Assembly: GCF_028550395.1 (NCBI RefSeq)
Contig: NZ_JAQQKW010000006.1
Location: forward strand, 124,001 to 188,000
Length of the DNA stretch: 64,000 bases
Direction of reading: 5' to 3'
Origin: Asticcacaulis currens
Lineage (GTDB): Bacteria > Pseudomonadota > Alphaproteobacteria > Caulobacterales > Caulobacteraceae
Shown here: one piece after another, positions 36,209 through 46,103 of the stretch
How the letters are laid out: each line of letters starts with the position of its first letter
Numbering within the stretch: the stretch's first letter is position 1
The notes under the pieces: model-generated
The model's input: only the letters and a program-made list of their open reading frames with translations
What the model was told of the DNA's origin: nothing
The model's database searches: none
Program-made: the position numbers and the translations under genes

Positions 36209-37468
36209 ATGACGAAAGCCGCCAGTGGCGACAGCAAGAGCACCCTCTACTGCTCCTTCTGCGGAAAGAGCCAGCACGAGGTGCGCAAACTCATTGCCGG
36301 TCCGACCGTTTTCATCTGCGATGAATGCGTCGAACTGTGCATGGACATTATCCGTGAAGAGCACAAGATCGCCTTCGTGAAGTCCAAGGACGGCGTCCCC
36401 ACGCCGAAGGAAATCCGCGAAGTCCTCGACGATTACGTCATCGGTCAGGCCCAGGCCAAGAAGGTCCTGTCGGTCGCCGTGCACAATCACTACAAGCGCC
36501 TGAACCACGCGGCCAAGGGCAATGACGTGGAACTGGCCAAGTCGAACATCCTGCTGATCGGGCCGACCGGTTCGGGTAAGACCCTGCTGGCGCAGACCCT
36601 GGCCCGCATCATCGACGTGCCGTTTACGATGGCCGACGCGACCACCCTGACCGAAGCCGGTTATGTCGGTGAAGACGTCGAAAACATCATCCTGAAACTG
36701 CTTCAGGCCGCCGACTACAATGTCGAACGCGCCCAGCGCGGCATCGTCTATATCGACGAAGTGGACAAGATTTCGCGCAAGTCTGACAACCCCTCCATTA
36801 CCCGTGACGTGTCGGGCGAAGGCGTGCAGCAGGCCCTGCTCAAGATCATGGAAGGCACGGTCGCCTCCGTGCCGCCGCAGGGCGGGCGCAAGCATCCGCA
36901 GCAGGAATTTCTGCAGGTCGATACGACGAACATCCTGTTTATCTGCGGCGGCGCTTTTGCGGGTCTGGAAAAGATCATTTCCGGCCGCGGCAAGGGCACC
37001 TCGATCGGCTTTGGCGCCACCGTCAAAGACCCCGAAGAACGCCGTCTGGGCGAAGTCCTGCATCAGGTCGAACCCGATGACCTGATGAAGTTCGGCCTGA
37101 TCCCGGAATTTATCGGTCGTCTGCCGGTTCTGGCGACGCTCGAGGATCTTGACGAAGCGACTCTGGTCAAGATCCTGACCGAGCCGAAGAACGCGCTGGT
37201 CAAGCAGTATGCGCGCCTGTTCGAGATGGAAAACGTCACCCTGACCTTCACCGAAGAGGCCCTGTTTGCGGTCGCCAAGAAGGCCATTGTGCGCAAGACC
37301 GGCGCACGCGGTCTGCGCTCGATCCTCGAAGGCATCCTGCTCGACACCATGTACGAACTGCCGAACATGCAGGGCGTCGAAGAGGTGGTCATCAATGCCG
37401 AGGTGGTCGAAGAACGCGCTCAGCCGCTGCTGATCTACGCGGAAAAGCGGGGCGGCGGCGCGGCTTAA
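36209..37468 (+). CDS. clpX: ATP-dependent Clp protease ATP-binding subunit ClpX
   Basis: 419 aa. AAA+ unfoldase that feeds ClpP. The N-terminal C4 zinc domain uses Cys15, Cys18, Cys37 and Cys40. Walker A is GPTGSGKT at about 118-125 and Walker [11 protein letters not shown]. The pore loop GYVGEDVE and the ClpP-contacting IGF-type loop (GFGATV region near 270) are present. Sensor 2 is in [15 protein letters not shown]. Complete and of normal length. A 259-nt upstream region separates it from the divergent HAD gene and must hold its own promoter. Confidence 0.98.
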   Translation: MTKAASGDSKSTLYCSFCGKSQHEVRKLIAGPTVFICDECVELCMDIIREEHKIAFVKSKDGVPTPKEIREVLDDYVIGQAQAKKVLSVAVHNHYKRLNHAAKGNDVELAKSNILLIGPTGSGKTLLAQTLARIIDVPFTMADATTLTEAGYVGEDVENIILKLLQAADYNVERAQRGIVYIDEVDKISRKSDNPSITRDVSGEGVQQALLKIMEGTVASVPPQGGRKHPQQEFLQVDTTNILFICGGAFAGLEKIISGRGKGTSIGFGATVKDPEERRLGEVLHQVEPDDLMKFGLIPEFIGRLPVLATLEDLDEATLVKILTEPKNALVKQYARLFEMENVTLTFTEEALFAVAKKAIVRKTGARGLRSILEGILLDTMYELPNMQGVEEVVINAEVVEERAQPLLIYAEKRGGGAA

Positions 37469-37521
37469 GTCTGCTGTGAGGGGCCGGTCCGGTTCGGCTC
37501 ACGGGGACGAAATACTAAAAG

Positions 37522-37551
37522 AGCGGCACTGGAAACGGCGCCGCTTTTTTT
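37522..37551 (+). terminator. Terminator of clpX
   Basis: The stem AGCGGC/GCCGCT (37522-37527 with 37540-37545) encloses a 12-nt loop in which further GC pairing is possible. A run of seven T residues follows. It is 53 nt after the clpX stop. Confidence 0.8.
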
Positions 37552-37709
37552 ACGCAAAAATGCATTTTTTCGCCCCCTGACTGTGAACCGGCGCGTCTTA
37601 TGTAGCGCATGAAGATCGCCCTAAATTTTGTAACGTTGTTATTGCGCCGCTAACAACTCCGTCTCAATCTGTGGATAATGCGTACACAGTGGCGACGGGA
37701 GGGTCGGCC

Positions 37710-39194
37710 GTGCTTTTCAATAAAACTCACAAAACAAACAGCCGGGGCAGCGGCGTGACGGCTGAAAACGTCCTCAAGGCCGTGGAAACGTCCATGGCGG
37801 TCATTGAGTTCAAACCGGATGGGACCATTATCCGCGCCAATGACGGCTTCCTCTCCGTTGTCGGCTATGCGCTGAGCGAGGTTGCCGCGCATCACCACAG
37901 CATGTTTGTCGAAGCCGACTATGCGAAGTCTCAGGATTATCGTCAGTTTTGGGAGGCGCTGCGGGCGGGCAAGCCTCAGAAGGGCGAGTTCAAGCGCCTC
38001 AACAAGGCCGGGCGTCAGGTGTGGCTGGAAGCCAGCTATTGCCCGGTGTTTGACGATAGCGGGCGGGTGGCGTCGGTGACGAAGTTCGCCTTCGACATTA
38101 CCGAAAAAAAGAACGAGGTGACGCGTCTTCTGACCATGATCGACGGGATGCCGGTCGCGGTTATGACGGTCGATCCCAAAAACGACTTCAAGATCAATTA
38201 TCTCAACGAAACCTCTAAAAAGACGCTCAAATCCATCGAGCCGTTCCTGCCGATCAAGGTGGATCAGATGCTGGGTTCATCGGTAGACGTGTTCCATAAA
38301 AATCCCGAACACCAGCGTCGTATGCTGACCACCGACGCCATGCTGCCCTTTTCGACCAAGATCAAGATCGGCCCGGAAGTGCTGCGACTTCAGATCACAG
38401 CTATCAAGGACTCCTTTGGGGCCTATATCGGACCCATGCTGACCTGGGCGGTGATCACGGCGCAGGAAACGGTCGCCAGTGAGGTATCGAGCGTGGCGGA
38501 GGCCCTTCTGGCTTCGTCTTTGTCGATGACCGGTTCCTCTCAGGGCCTGCGCGATGCCGCCGAAAACGCCAGTCAGCAGGCCGCTTCGGCGGCCGCCGGC
38601 GCGGAACAGATGTCAGGTGCCATCCACGAAATCGTCTCGCAGGTGACGCGGGTGTCGGACCGGGCGTCGGAGATCGCCTCTCAGGCGCAGTCCATGGACG
38701 ACCGCGTCAAGGCGCTGGCGGACAATGCGGGCAAGGTGGACTCGGTGGTCGCCCTGATCAAGGATATTGCCGCCCAGACCAATCTGCTGGCGCTCAATGC
38801 CACCATCGAAGCGGCGCGCGCCGGGGAGGCCGGGAAAGGCTTTGCCGTGGTGGCCTCTGAGGTCAAGGCGCTGGCCTCGCAGACCAGCAAGGCGACGGAC
38901 GAAATCACCCAGCAGGTGCTGGCTATCCAGTCTTCGAGTCATGAGGCGGTAAAGTCGGTCGAAGAAATTTCCAACGCCGTGGCCGAACTGTCGGGTCTGA
39001 CCACTTCGATGGCGGGGGCGATGGAGGAGCAGGCGGCGACAACGCAGCAAATGACGAGCAATATCAGCAATGTCTCGCATTCGGCCACGGAAACGGGCAC
39101 TCTGGCGACGGCTGTGCAGGAAACCGCCTCTGGCCTGTCGGGCCACGCCGAGCGGATGCGCGGCAGTATCGAGGGCCTGCTGAAGGCGGGTTAA
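37710..39194 (+). CDS. Soluble methyl-accepting chemotaxis protein with PAS sensor
   Basis: 494 aa from GTG 37710 (GGGAGG about seven bases ahead; an upstream GTG at 37671 has no site). No signal peptide or membrane segment, so it is cytoplasmic. A PAS domain (about residues 20-125, ending [11 protein letters not shown]) is followed by a second PAS-like region (130-245) and then a receptor signalling domain with the conserved hairpin tip [18 protein letters not shown]. It would signal to CheA/CheW in response to an intracellular cue, possibly redox or energy state. It is next to the carbohydrate locus, but a functional link is unproven. Confidence 0.9.
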   Translation: MLFNKTHKTNSRGSGVTAENVLKAVETSMAVIEFKPDGTIIRANDGFLSVVGYALSEVAAHHHSMFVEADYAKSQDYRQFWEALRAGKPQKGEFKRLNKAGRQVWLEASYCPVFDDSGRVASVTKFAFDITEKKNEVTRLLTMIDGMPVAVMTVDPKNDFKINYLNETSKKTLKSIEPFLPIKVDQMLGSSVDVFHKNPEHQRRMLTTDAMLPFSTKIKIGPEVLRLQITAIKDSFGAYIGPMLTWAVITAQETVASEVSSVAEALLASSLSMTGSSQGLRDAAENASQQAASAAAGAEQMSGAIHEIVSQVTRVSDRASEIASQAQSMDDRVKALADNAGKVDSVVALIKDIAAQTNLLALNATIEAARAGEAGKGFAVVASEVKALASQTSKATDEITQQVLAIQSSSHEAVKSVEEISNAVAELSGLTTSMAGAMEEQAATTQQMTSNISNVSHSATETGTLATAVQETASGLSGHAERMRGSIEGLLKAG

Positions 39195-39220
39195 AGCGCC
39201 CTTTTCCAAAGTAAATAATA

Positions 39221-39231
39221 TAGTCTGACAA
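39221..39231 (+). promoter_or_regulatory. Candidate GntR operator upstream of the GH2 gene
   Basis: TAGTCTGACAA, a near-palindrome (TTGTC-N-GACAA with one change). It is identical over all 11 bases to the site at 47517-47527 before the GH42 gene, and fits TNGTNNNACNA, recalled as the operator consensus of the FadR-type regulator LldR of Corynebacterium. It lies 168 nt upstream of the GH2 start in AT-rich sequence. Confidence 0.5.
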
Positions 39232-39398
39232 ATATTGCTTGCCGGATGGCCGACGCCTTTGTTAGCATGGAGGTCACACGTGGCGACCCTGTCCGGCACC
39301 TGCGCTTTCGCGCCTGTGATCTGAAAGCCTCTGCCCGCTTGTCGGGAGGGAGCGGGTGCGCCCGTATCTGAGGATAAGCGGGCGCAAGGAGGCCACGG

Positions 39399-41828
39399 GT
39401 GCGGTTGAAAAGCATGGGTCAGGCGGCGTCGGTCGCTGTGTTCGCCTCAGTGTTTATAGCTATAGGGTCGTGTGAGGCTCTGGCGATTGAGCGTGACCTC
39501 TCGCAGGGATGGCGCTTTCACGCCGGGGATACCCCCGATGGCGCGCAAAGCGATACGCCCGATAGTCGGTGGAAAACGGTCGCTGTGCCGCACGACTGGG
39601 CCATCATGGACAGGGCGGACGGGCAGCCGCCGTTTGAGGCACAGGCCGTGGCCGGGCAGGATTCGGGCTATCTGCCGGGCGGAGTGGGCTGGTACAGGCG
39701 GCATATCCGGCTCGACGCGTCGGAAGCCCAAAAGGTCGTGCGTCTCACCTTTGAAGCGATCTATATGGATGCCGAAATCTGGCTCAATGGCGAGCCTGTG
39801 GCGCGTCACCCCTATGGCTACACCGCCTTTACGCTCGATCTTACGGGGAAGCTGCGCACGGGCGATAATGTGATTGCCGTGCGCGTCGATCACAAGGACC
39901 CGTCGTCGCGCTGGTACGCCGGGTCGGGCATTATCCGCCCGGTCAAGCTGGAGCTTCTCGATTGCGCTCATATCGTACCGGACAGCGTCTTCGTCGCCAC
40001 GCCGCAGGTCTCTGCACAAACGGCCACGGTCTCGGTGCAGTCGCGGGTCTCGGACTGCGCTGCCTCAAAGGGGGTAGTAGAGAGGGTGTGGACCCTGCGC
40101 GACCCGACCGGAAAGGTCGTGGCGCAAGCGACGCGCAAGGGCACCGCTGACGTCCGGGATCAGAGCCTGAGTGTGGCCACGCCCCGCCTGTGGTCGCCGG
40201 AAACGCCCCACCTCTATACGCTGGTGGAGGAGTTGAAAGTGAATGGCGTCACTGTGGACGAAAGACGCACGCGCTTCGGCATCCGCAGCGTGACGATGGA
40301 CGCGGTTAACGGGCTGCGGATCAATGGCAAGCCCTACAAGCTGAAGGGCGGCAATATCCACCACGACAACTATATGCTGGGGGCTGCCGGCTGGCCGGAT
40401 GCCGACCGGCGCAAGGTCGCCCTGATGAAGGCCGCGGGCTATAACGCCATCCGCAGCGCCCACAATCCGGCCAGTCAGGCCACGCTTGAGGCGGCGGACG
40501 AACTGGGGATGCTGGTCATCAATGAGGCTTTCGACAGCTGGAACCGCTCCAAGCGCGATCAGGACCATGCGCGCTTCTTTGCTGACAACTGGCGCTCGGA
40601 TATCGACAGTCTGGTCCTCAGCGGGCGCAACCACCCCAGCGTCATCCTGTGGAGCATCGGCAACGAAATCCCGGAACAGGGCACGCCGCTGGGGGTGGAT
40701 ACGGGTAAGGCGCTGGTCGCCCGTACCCGCGCCCTTGATCCGTCGCGCGCGGTGACGCAAGGGGTAAATGCTGACCCGCCCTTCAGCGATGCGCAGTTCG
40801 CCGTACTCGACGTGGCGGGCTACAATTATCGCGTCAACCGCTTCGACCCCGACCATAAAGCCTTCCCCGACCGCGTGATGTACACCTCGGAATCGACGCC
40901 CAAGGACGCTTTCGACTATTGGCGCGCGGTGGAAACCAAGCCCTGGGTCATCGGCGACTTCGTGTGGACCGCCGTGGACTATCTGGGGGAAACGGGCATC
41001 GGCTGGATGGGCTACAGTCAGGACTGGCAACAACTGGGGCCCTATCCGTGGCATCTGGCCTATTGCGGCGAAATCGACGCCACGGGCCGCAAGCGTCCGG
41101 CGGCCTATTACCGTGAAGTGCTGTGGAAGACCGGCAAGACCCCAGTGTCGATGTTTGTGCGTCAACCGGAGGGCACCGAAGACCTGCCTGACCGGCAGTA
41201 CTTCCCGACCACGCCGCCGCATCTGGACTGGTCGCTGGAAGACATCCATCCCAACTGGACGTGGCCCGGTCAGGAGGGCAAGCCGCTGGAGGTGGTGGTG
41301 TTTTCAGAATGGCCGGAAGTCGAACTGTTCCTCAATGGCCGCAGTCTGGGGCGCAAGGCCGTGTCGGTGGAGACGCAATATCGCGCCAGCTTTAAGGTGA
41401 GATACGCACCGGGGCGGCTGGTGGCCGTCGGGTATCGTAACGGGCGAAAGGCGGCGCAATGGGAGCTGCGCACCTCAGAGGCGCCGGTTCAGGCGAAGGT
41501 GGTAGCCGAGCGCCGCCCCCTGCGGGCCAACGGTCAGGACCTCGCCTATGTGACGGTTGAACTGTTCGATGCGCAGGGGACGCCGGTTTACACGCAGGCT
41601 TCGGATCGTCAGGTCACGGTGCGGGTGTCGGGGGCGGGGACGCTGGCCGGTTTCGGCAATGGTAATCCCCGCGACGCCAGCAGCCTTCAGTCGGGCATAC
41701 GTCGCACCTTCCACGGGCGCGCCGTCGCCGTGGTGCGTGCGGGAACAGAGGCCGGTCCGGTCTGGCTTGACGTTCAGGTCGAGGGACTCGCGCCGCAGCG
41801 TGTGGGGCTGCAAGCGGTCAAGCCCTGA
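39399..41828 (+). CDS. Exported GH2 beta-galactosidase
   Basis: 809 aa. The GTG start at 39399 is preceded by a near-perfect AAGGAGG. A signal peptide runs to about residue 29. Domains: GH2 sugar-binding (about 30-190), immunoglobulin-like (195-300), TIM barrel (300-590) with acid/base Glu423 in SIGNEIPE and nucleophile Glu498 in TSESTPK, DUF4982 (near 620-690), and a C-terminal Ig-like domain (705-800; DLAYVTVELFDAQG). The DUF4982 layout is typical of secreted GH2 beta-galactosidases of polysaccharide loci. It probably removes galactose side groups from oligosaccharides in the periplasm. Activity on beta-galactose is the most likely but not the only GH2 option. Confidence 0.9.
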   Translation: MRLKSMGQAASVAVFASVFIAIGSCEALAIERDLSQGWRFHAGDTPDGAQSDTPDSRWKTVAVPHDWAIMDRADGQPPFEAQAVAGQDSGYLPGGVGWYRRHIRLDASEAQKVVRLTFEAIYMDAEIWLNGEPVARHPYGYTAFTLDLTGKLRTGDNVIAVRVDHKDPSSRWYAGSGIIRPVKLELLDCAHIVPDSVFVATPQVSAQTATVSVQSRVSDCAASKGVVERVWTLRDPTGKVVAQATRKGTADVRDQSLSVATPRLWSPETPHLYTLVEELKVNGVTVDERRTRFGIRSVTMDAVNGLRINGKPYKLKGGNIHHDNYMLGAAGWPDADRRKVALMKAAGYNAIRSAHNPASQATLEAADELGMLVINEAFDSWNRSKRDQDHARFFADNWRSDIDSLVLSGRNHPSVILWSIGNEIPEQGTPLGVDTGKALVARTRALDPSRAVTQGVNADPPFSDAQFAVLDVAGYNYRVNRFDPDHKAFPDRVMYTSESTPKDAFDYWRAVETKPWVIGDFVWTAVDYLGETGIGWMGYSQDWQQLGPYPWHLAYCGEIDATGRKRPAAYYREVLWKTGKTPVSMFVRQPEGTEDLPDRQYFPTTPPHLDWSLEDIHPNWTWPGQEGKPLEVVVFSEWPEVELFLNGRSLGRKAVSVETQYRASFKVRYAPGRLVAVGYRNGRKAAQWELRTSEAPVQAKVVAERRPLRANGQDLAYVTVELFDAQGTPVYTQASDRQVTVRVSGAGTLAGFGNGNPRDASSLQSGIRRTFHGRAVAVVRAGTEAGPVWLDVQVEGLAPQRVGLQAVKP

Positions 41829-41858
41829 GGCTTCACAGCCTCTTTTGCGGCCCGGCGC

Positions 41859-44243
41859 TCAGACGTCCTGACGCAGGAAGGCGATCCGGACCCTGCGGTT
41901 CGACCACATGGCGTGCAGCAGGATGGCGCCTAGGGCGCTGGCGCTGGTCACCAGACTGGCCTGCACAAAGGGCAGGGGTGTCAGCGTCATGTGGGCGGCA
42001 AAGGTCTCCAGCCACTGTTGCAGGACCAGCCCGGCCAGCGGCCAGGCGGCGATATTGGCGATCAGCAACGGCAACAGAAACGGCCGGATACGGTAGAGCA
42101 AAAGATCGCCGAAATGCGCCCCCAGCGCCTTGCGGATCGCCAGTTCGCGGCTCTGATGGCGGGTCAGAAACACGCACAGTCCCATCAGGCCCAAAGCGGA
42201 CAGCAGGATGGCCACCCCGGCGACGAGGCGGCTGACCGCCACCTGCTGATGCAGATCGTGATACTGGGAGCGCAGATAGTCGCGGAAACCTTGCCGTTCT
42301 ATGGGCTCCGTGCCCCCCGTATGCCGCAGCCAGATCTGATCAATCTGTCTCAGGGTTTCGGCTTCGTTGCTGGGTTTCACCCGGATGCTGAAGTGCGTGA
42401 AAAACCGGTCGAAGCCGTCAATCATCATGGGCGGCGTAGCGTAGTGGACGGTGGAGAAACGGATGTCGGGGACCACGCCGATAATCCGCGACTGCATATG
42501 GGTGCGGTCGGTTTCGTATCCGAGCACGTGCCCCAGGGCTTCGCGTGGGGAGGCAAAGCCCAGCGCCCGCACTGCCGTTTCGTTGATCAGTATGTCCTTC
42601 GGCGCGACCACCTCGGAAAAGGTGTGGTCCAGATTGCGTCCGGCGCGCAGCGGGATGCCATAGACGCCCAGAAATTCGGGAGAAACAGAGGTGCGGGTAA
42701 AGGACAGAAGCCGCCCGTCCTTCCCCCTGACCAGTGCCGGACGCACGAAGTTGGAGGTCGGGGCCCCGAAGGCCTGAGCGACGCTGTCTACGCCCTTTAA
42801 TTGCCTGATCTCGTTCAGAAAGGCGCGATTGATCCACGGATTGTCGCTGAGATCGACGATGGCGACGTGCTGACCATCAAAGCCCGGTGCGCTGTCGAGG
42901 GCATAGTCCCACTGACGCGACACGACCTGAGCGGCGATCAGCAGGCTGATGACGAGGGTGAACTGCGCGATCACCCAGCCCTGCCACCTCTGCGGCGGCC
43001 GGGTGCGCATCCGGGCCCGGCGCACCGGCGACGGGGCGGTGACAATGATTGCGGGCAGCAAGGCCGACAGGAGAGCCAGCGCGACGGTCAGCAGCAGCAT
43101 GAGCCCCATCAGACCCGGCGGCGCGCTCCATAGTCTGAGGTCCAGATTGAGGCTGTGATTCAGGTGCGGCAGCAGTCGCTCGGTCAGGGCCAGGGCCAGC
43201 AAAAGGCTGAGGAGGTGCACGATCAGGCTTTCGCGGAGCACGGTGGCCAGCAGATGCGCCCGACCCGCCCCCAGCGCCGACAGCAGCCCCATTTCCGCGC
43301 CGCGCTCATCGGTTTCCGCCAGCACAAGCCCGGCATAGTTGGCGCAGGCGATCAGCAGGATGACAACGGCCACCAGCGCCAGCGCCAGAAGCGTATCCAC
43401 ATGGCCGCGCGCCTTCATCTGAAGATCGCCGCGTTCGTGCAGATGCAGGTCTTTCAGCGCGATAAGCTCATAACTGACCGGAATATTGTTCGGTCCCTGC
43501 CAGTTCTGATGCGTCAGCCGCGTCAGTTGTCTTGCCACCGCCTCAGGCCCCACATCGGATCGCAGTTTCACATAGGTGTAGCAGATGCTCCATAGATAGG
43601 TGGGGTTGGCGTCATGCAGGGACAGGACGCTGTAGGGATAGCCCCCCGAAACGAAGAGCTCGCGATCCAGATGGGTATTGGCTGGAAAGTCCCTGAGGAT
43701 GGCCGTGACGCGCAGGCGGCGGTTGTCGCGCGTCGTCAGGCTGCGCCCCAGTGGGTTCTGATCCCCGAAATAGGCTCTGGCCATGCGCTGCGTCATAACG
43801 ATGCTGTCGCGGGCGCGCAACGCGGTCTTCAGATCCCCGGCGACTGCGGGCAGATCAAGCACCTCGAACAGGTTGGGGTCGGCCCAGAAAAAGCGCTCGC
43901 GCGCGATGCGGCGCGGGGTGGATAGCGGCCATTCGACCGGGGACAGGCGCGTCACCTGCCGGGCTTCGGCCATGTCCGCGCGCATCCAGCGGGCGACGCC
44001 GGCGGGGGTGATGTCGCTGCCGACCAGCGGCTTGTTTTCCAGCCCGTACAGCGCCGACACCAGATAGACGCGGTCAGAGCCGCGGATAAAGCGGTCGAAG
44101 CTCAGTTCGCTGTGGATAAACAGGCCGACGATCAGGGTCAGGGTCAGGGCCAGGCCGGTCCCTGCCATCATCAGGGCATAGACACCCCAGCGCCGCGCCA
44201 CGCTGCGAAACAGGAGACCAAAGTCGTGCCGCGCATTCTTCAT
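41859..44243 (-). CDS. MacB/FtsX-type ABC transporter permease
   Basis: 794 aa. Two halves, each with one membrane helix, a large periplasmic domain (MacB_PCD-like) and an FtsX-type three-helix bundle. Helices lie near residues 18-40, 285-310, 335-360 and 380-405 in the first half, and 425-445 plus three near the C-terminus (about 680-780) in the second. There is no signal peptide and no ATPase domain; that is the next gene upstream, which overlaps it by four bases. Such systems work as mechanotransducers or lipoprotein/peptide exporters rather than sugar importers. No HlyD-type adaptor is adjacent, so the substrate is unknown. Confidence 0.88.
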   Translation of the reverse strand: MKNARHDFGLLFRSVARRWGVYALMMAGTGLALTLTLIVGLFIHSELSFDRFIRGSDRVYLVSALYGLENKPLVGSDITPAGVARWMRADMAEARQVTRLSPVEWPLSTPRRIARERFFWADPNLFEVLDLPAVAGDLKTALRARDSIVMTQRMARAYFGDQNPLGRSLTTRDNRRLRVTAILRDFPANTHLDRELFVSGGYPYSVLSLHDANPTYLWSICYTYVKLRSDVGPEAVARQLTRLTHQNWQGPNNIPVSYELIALKDLHLHERGDLQMKARGHVDTLLALALVAVVILLIACANYAGLVLAETDERGAEMGLLSALGAGRAHLLATVLRESLIVHLLSLLLALALTERLLPHLNHSLNLDLRLWSAPPGLMGLMLLLTVALALLSALLPAIIVTAPSPVRRARMRTRPPQRWQGWVIAQFTLVISLLIAAQVVSRQWDYALDSAPGFDGQHVAIVDLSDNPWINRAFLNEIRQLKGVDSVAQAFGAPTSNFVRPALVRGKDGRLLSFTRTSVSPEFLGVYGIPLRAGRNLDHTFSEVVAPKDILINETAVRALGFASPREALGHVLGYETDRTHMQSRIIGVVPDIRFSTVHYATPPMMIDGFDRFFTHFSIRVKPSNEAETLRQIDQIWLRHTGGTEPIERQGFRDYLRSQYHDLHQQVAVSRLVAGVAILLSALGLMGLCVFLTRHQSRELAIRKALGAHFGDLLLYRIRPFLLPLLIANIAAWPLAGLVLQQWLETFAAHMTLTPLPFVQASLVTSASALGAILLHAMWSNRRVRIAFLRQDV

Positions 44244-44926
44244 GCGAGGCGACGGGTCGAAAGGTGGATGCGGCCATCGTGCATTTCGACCACCCGTCCG
44301 GCGCGGTCGGCCTGACTGGGGGCGTGGGTGACGATGACGAGGGTCGTCCCCCGGCTGTTGAGTTCGGTCAGAATGCCCAGAACCTGAGCGGCGTTCTGAG
44401 AGTCGAGACTGCCGGTCGGTTCGTCCGCCAGCACGATCTGCGGGTCGCCGACAATGGCGCGGGCAATGGCGCAGCGCTGTTGCTGCCCGCCGGACAATTC
44501 ACGCGGCAGGTGGTCGGCGCGGTGGGCCAGCCCCACCCTGTCCATGGCGCTCAGCACCCGCTCGTGTTCATTTTTGACGGGTTCGCGCCGGTAGCGCAGG
44601 CCCAGACGGATATTTTCAAACACGGTCAGGTGGTCGATCAGGTTGAAGTTCTGAAAGACGAAGCCGATGCGCGACGCCCGCAACTGCGCCCGTTCGCGGC
44701 CCGACATGTCGGAGACGGATGTGCCGTCAAAGCGATAGACGCCCCGGCTGGGGCTTTCCAGCGTGCCGATAATGTTGAGGAGGGTGGACTTGCCGCTGCC
44801 CGAAGGGCCGACAATGGCGACGAACTCCCCGGCCTCTATCGACAGGCTGACGCCGCTCAGCGCGCTCACCGGGCGGCCATTATCGGCGTAGGTATGATGG
44901 ATGTCATCAAGCTGGATAAGCGGCAT
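44240..44926 (-). CDS. MacB/LolD-type ABC transporter ATPase
   Basis: 228 aa from ATG 44926 (another ATG at 44959 lies inside the histidine kinase gene). Walker [11 protein letters not shown]-loop [12 protein letters not shown], signature [15 protein letters not shown], Walker [14 protein letters not shown]-loop IVTHAP. The tight fit with LolD/MacB ATPases and the overlap with the permease gene show they form one transporter. It follows the histidine kinase stop by four bases, so kinase and transporter are in one message. Confidence 0.92.
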   Translation of the reverse strand: MPLIQLDDIHHTYADNGRPVSALSGVSLSIEAGEFVAIVGPSGSGKSTLLNIIGTLESPSRGVYRFDGTSVSDMSGRERAQLRASRIGFVFQNFNLIDHLTVFENIRLGLRYRREPVKNEHERVLSAMDRVGLAHRADHLPRELSGGQQQRCAIARAIVGDPQIVLADEPTGSLDSQNAAQVLGILTELNSRGTTLVIVTHAPSQADRAGRVVEMHDGRIHLSTRRLA

Positions 44927-44930
44927 GGGG

Positions 44931-46103
44931 CTATCCGGTGACCGGGAAGGTGAAGGCAAACACCGTAGAGGCGGACGGGTCTTCGATCAAACCGAGATTA
45001 CCGCCATGCGCCAGAGCGATTTGTCGGGCCAGATTGAGACCCGTGCCTGACCCGTGCGGTTTGGTCGTGGTGAAGGTCATGAACAGACCGGCCCGCACCG
45101 TTTCGGCTATGCCCTGACCATTGTCGGCGATGCGGATGACGACATCGTGGGCCGTATGGGAGACGCTCACCCGGATAAGACGCAGGCCGGTATTGGCCTC
45201 CGTGGCTTCGACCGCGTTGGTGAGTATGTTGATCAGCGCCTGCCCCACCTGGGCTTCGTCAAGCGCCACCCACGGCACATCCTCGGCGATCTCCCTGTCG
45301 AACCGCACCTCGTTCAGGGCCGGATTGCGGGTGAAGAAGCTCAGCACGTCCTCGACCAGACGCCCCGGAAGCACGGGCTGCACCTGCGGTGGTGGCAACC
45401 GCGCCAGGCTGCGATAGGCCTCGATAAAGCGCGTCAGGCTGGCTGACCGGCGCGACAGGGTGGACAGGGCTTCGCGGGCCTTGTCGGCGGCTTCGTTCTG
45501 CATCGGACTGAGGTAGTCATGCGCAATGTCCGCCAGGGACGATATGGGCGTCAGCGAGTTCATGATTTCATGGCCCAGCACCTGAAGCGTATCGCGCAGC
45601 GTGGCGGCTTCGGCGCGATGCAGTTCCGACTGCACATCCGTGAGGGTGGCCAGCCGGAACGGGCCGTCCTGGGTCTGAACCTCGGTGACGGTCAGGGCGT
45701 AGCGCCGCCCGAACAGGTCCAGTCGCGGCTCATTCGGGGGCGTCAGGGCGGCCAGCAGAGCGTCCCGACCGCGCACAATGGCGTCATCGGTCTCAAACAG
45801 GGTGCGGGCGGCGCGATTGACAGCCTGAGGCATGCCGCCGGGGACCAGGCTGATCAGGGGCAGGGGTATCTGATCCAGAAAGACGTGCACCGGATCGGCG
45901 GCGCCATTGACAGACGAGGCAATCGGCGCTGCCACCGAGCGTCTTTGCGCGCTCATCAGACCGGCGAACAGGATCGTGCCGATCAGCATCCCTATGGCCG
46001 CATTGGCCCACAGCGCCTTCATCAGCGCATCGCAGGTGAAGGCGGCGCTGAGGATGAGGGCCACAAGGGCGAGCGCCCGCAACGGTCGCGACTCAAAGGC
46101 CAT
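44931..46103 (-). CDS. Sensor histidine kinase
   Basis: 390 aa. Two short membrane helices near the N-terminus (about residues 10-25 and 30-48) with almost no periplasmic loop, so it probably senses a signal in the membrane or from the transporter itself. A PAS-like segment (about 70-150) follows. The HisKA H-box is GHEIMNSLTPISSL, and the HATPase has N-box NILTNAVEATEAN, G1 IADNGQGI and G2 GSGTGLNLARQI. Its start overlaps the response regulator stop by 11 bases. The transporter-kinase-regulator arrangement resembles antimicrobial-peptide sensing modules. Confidence 0.92.
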   Translation of the reverse strand: MAFESRPLRALALVALILSAAFTCDALMKALWANAAIGMLIGTILFAGLMSAQRRSVAAPIASSVNGAADPVHVFLDQIPLPLISLVPGGMPQAVNRAARTLFETDDAIVRGRDALLAALTPPNEPRLDLFGRRYALTVTEVQTQDGPFRLATLTDVQSELHRAEAATLRDTLQVLGHEIMNSLTPISSLADIAHDYLSPMQNEAADKAREALSTLSRRSASLTRFIEAYRSLARLPPPQVQPVLPGRLVEDVLSFFTRNPALNEVRFDREIAEDVPWVALDEAQVGQALINILTNAVEATEANTGLRLIRVSVSHTAHDVVIRIADNGQGIAETVRAGLFMTFTTTKPHGSGTGLNLARQIALAHGGNLGLIEDPSASTVFAFTFPVTG

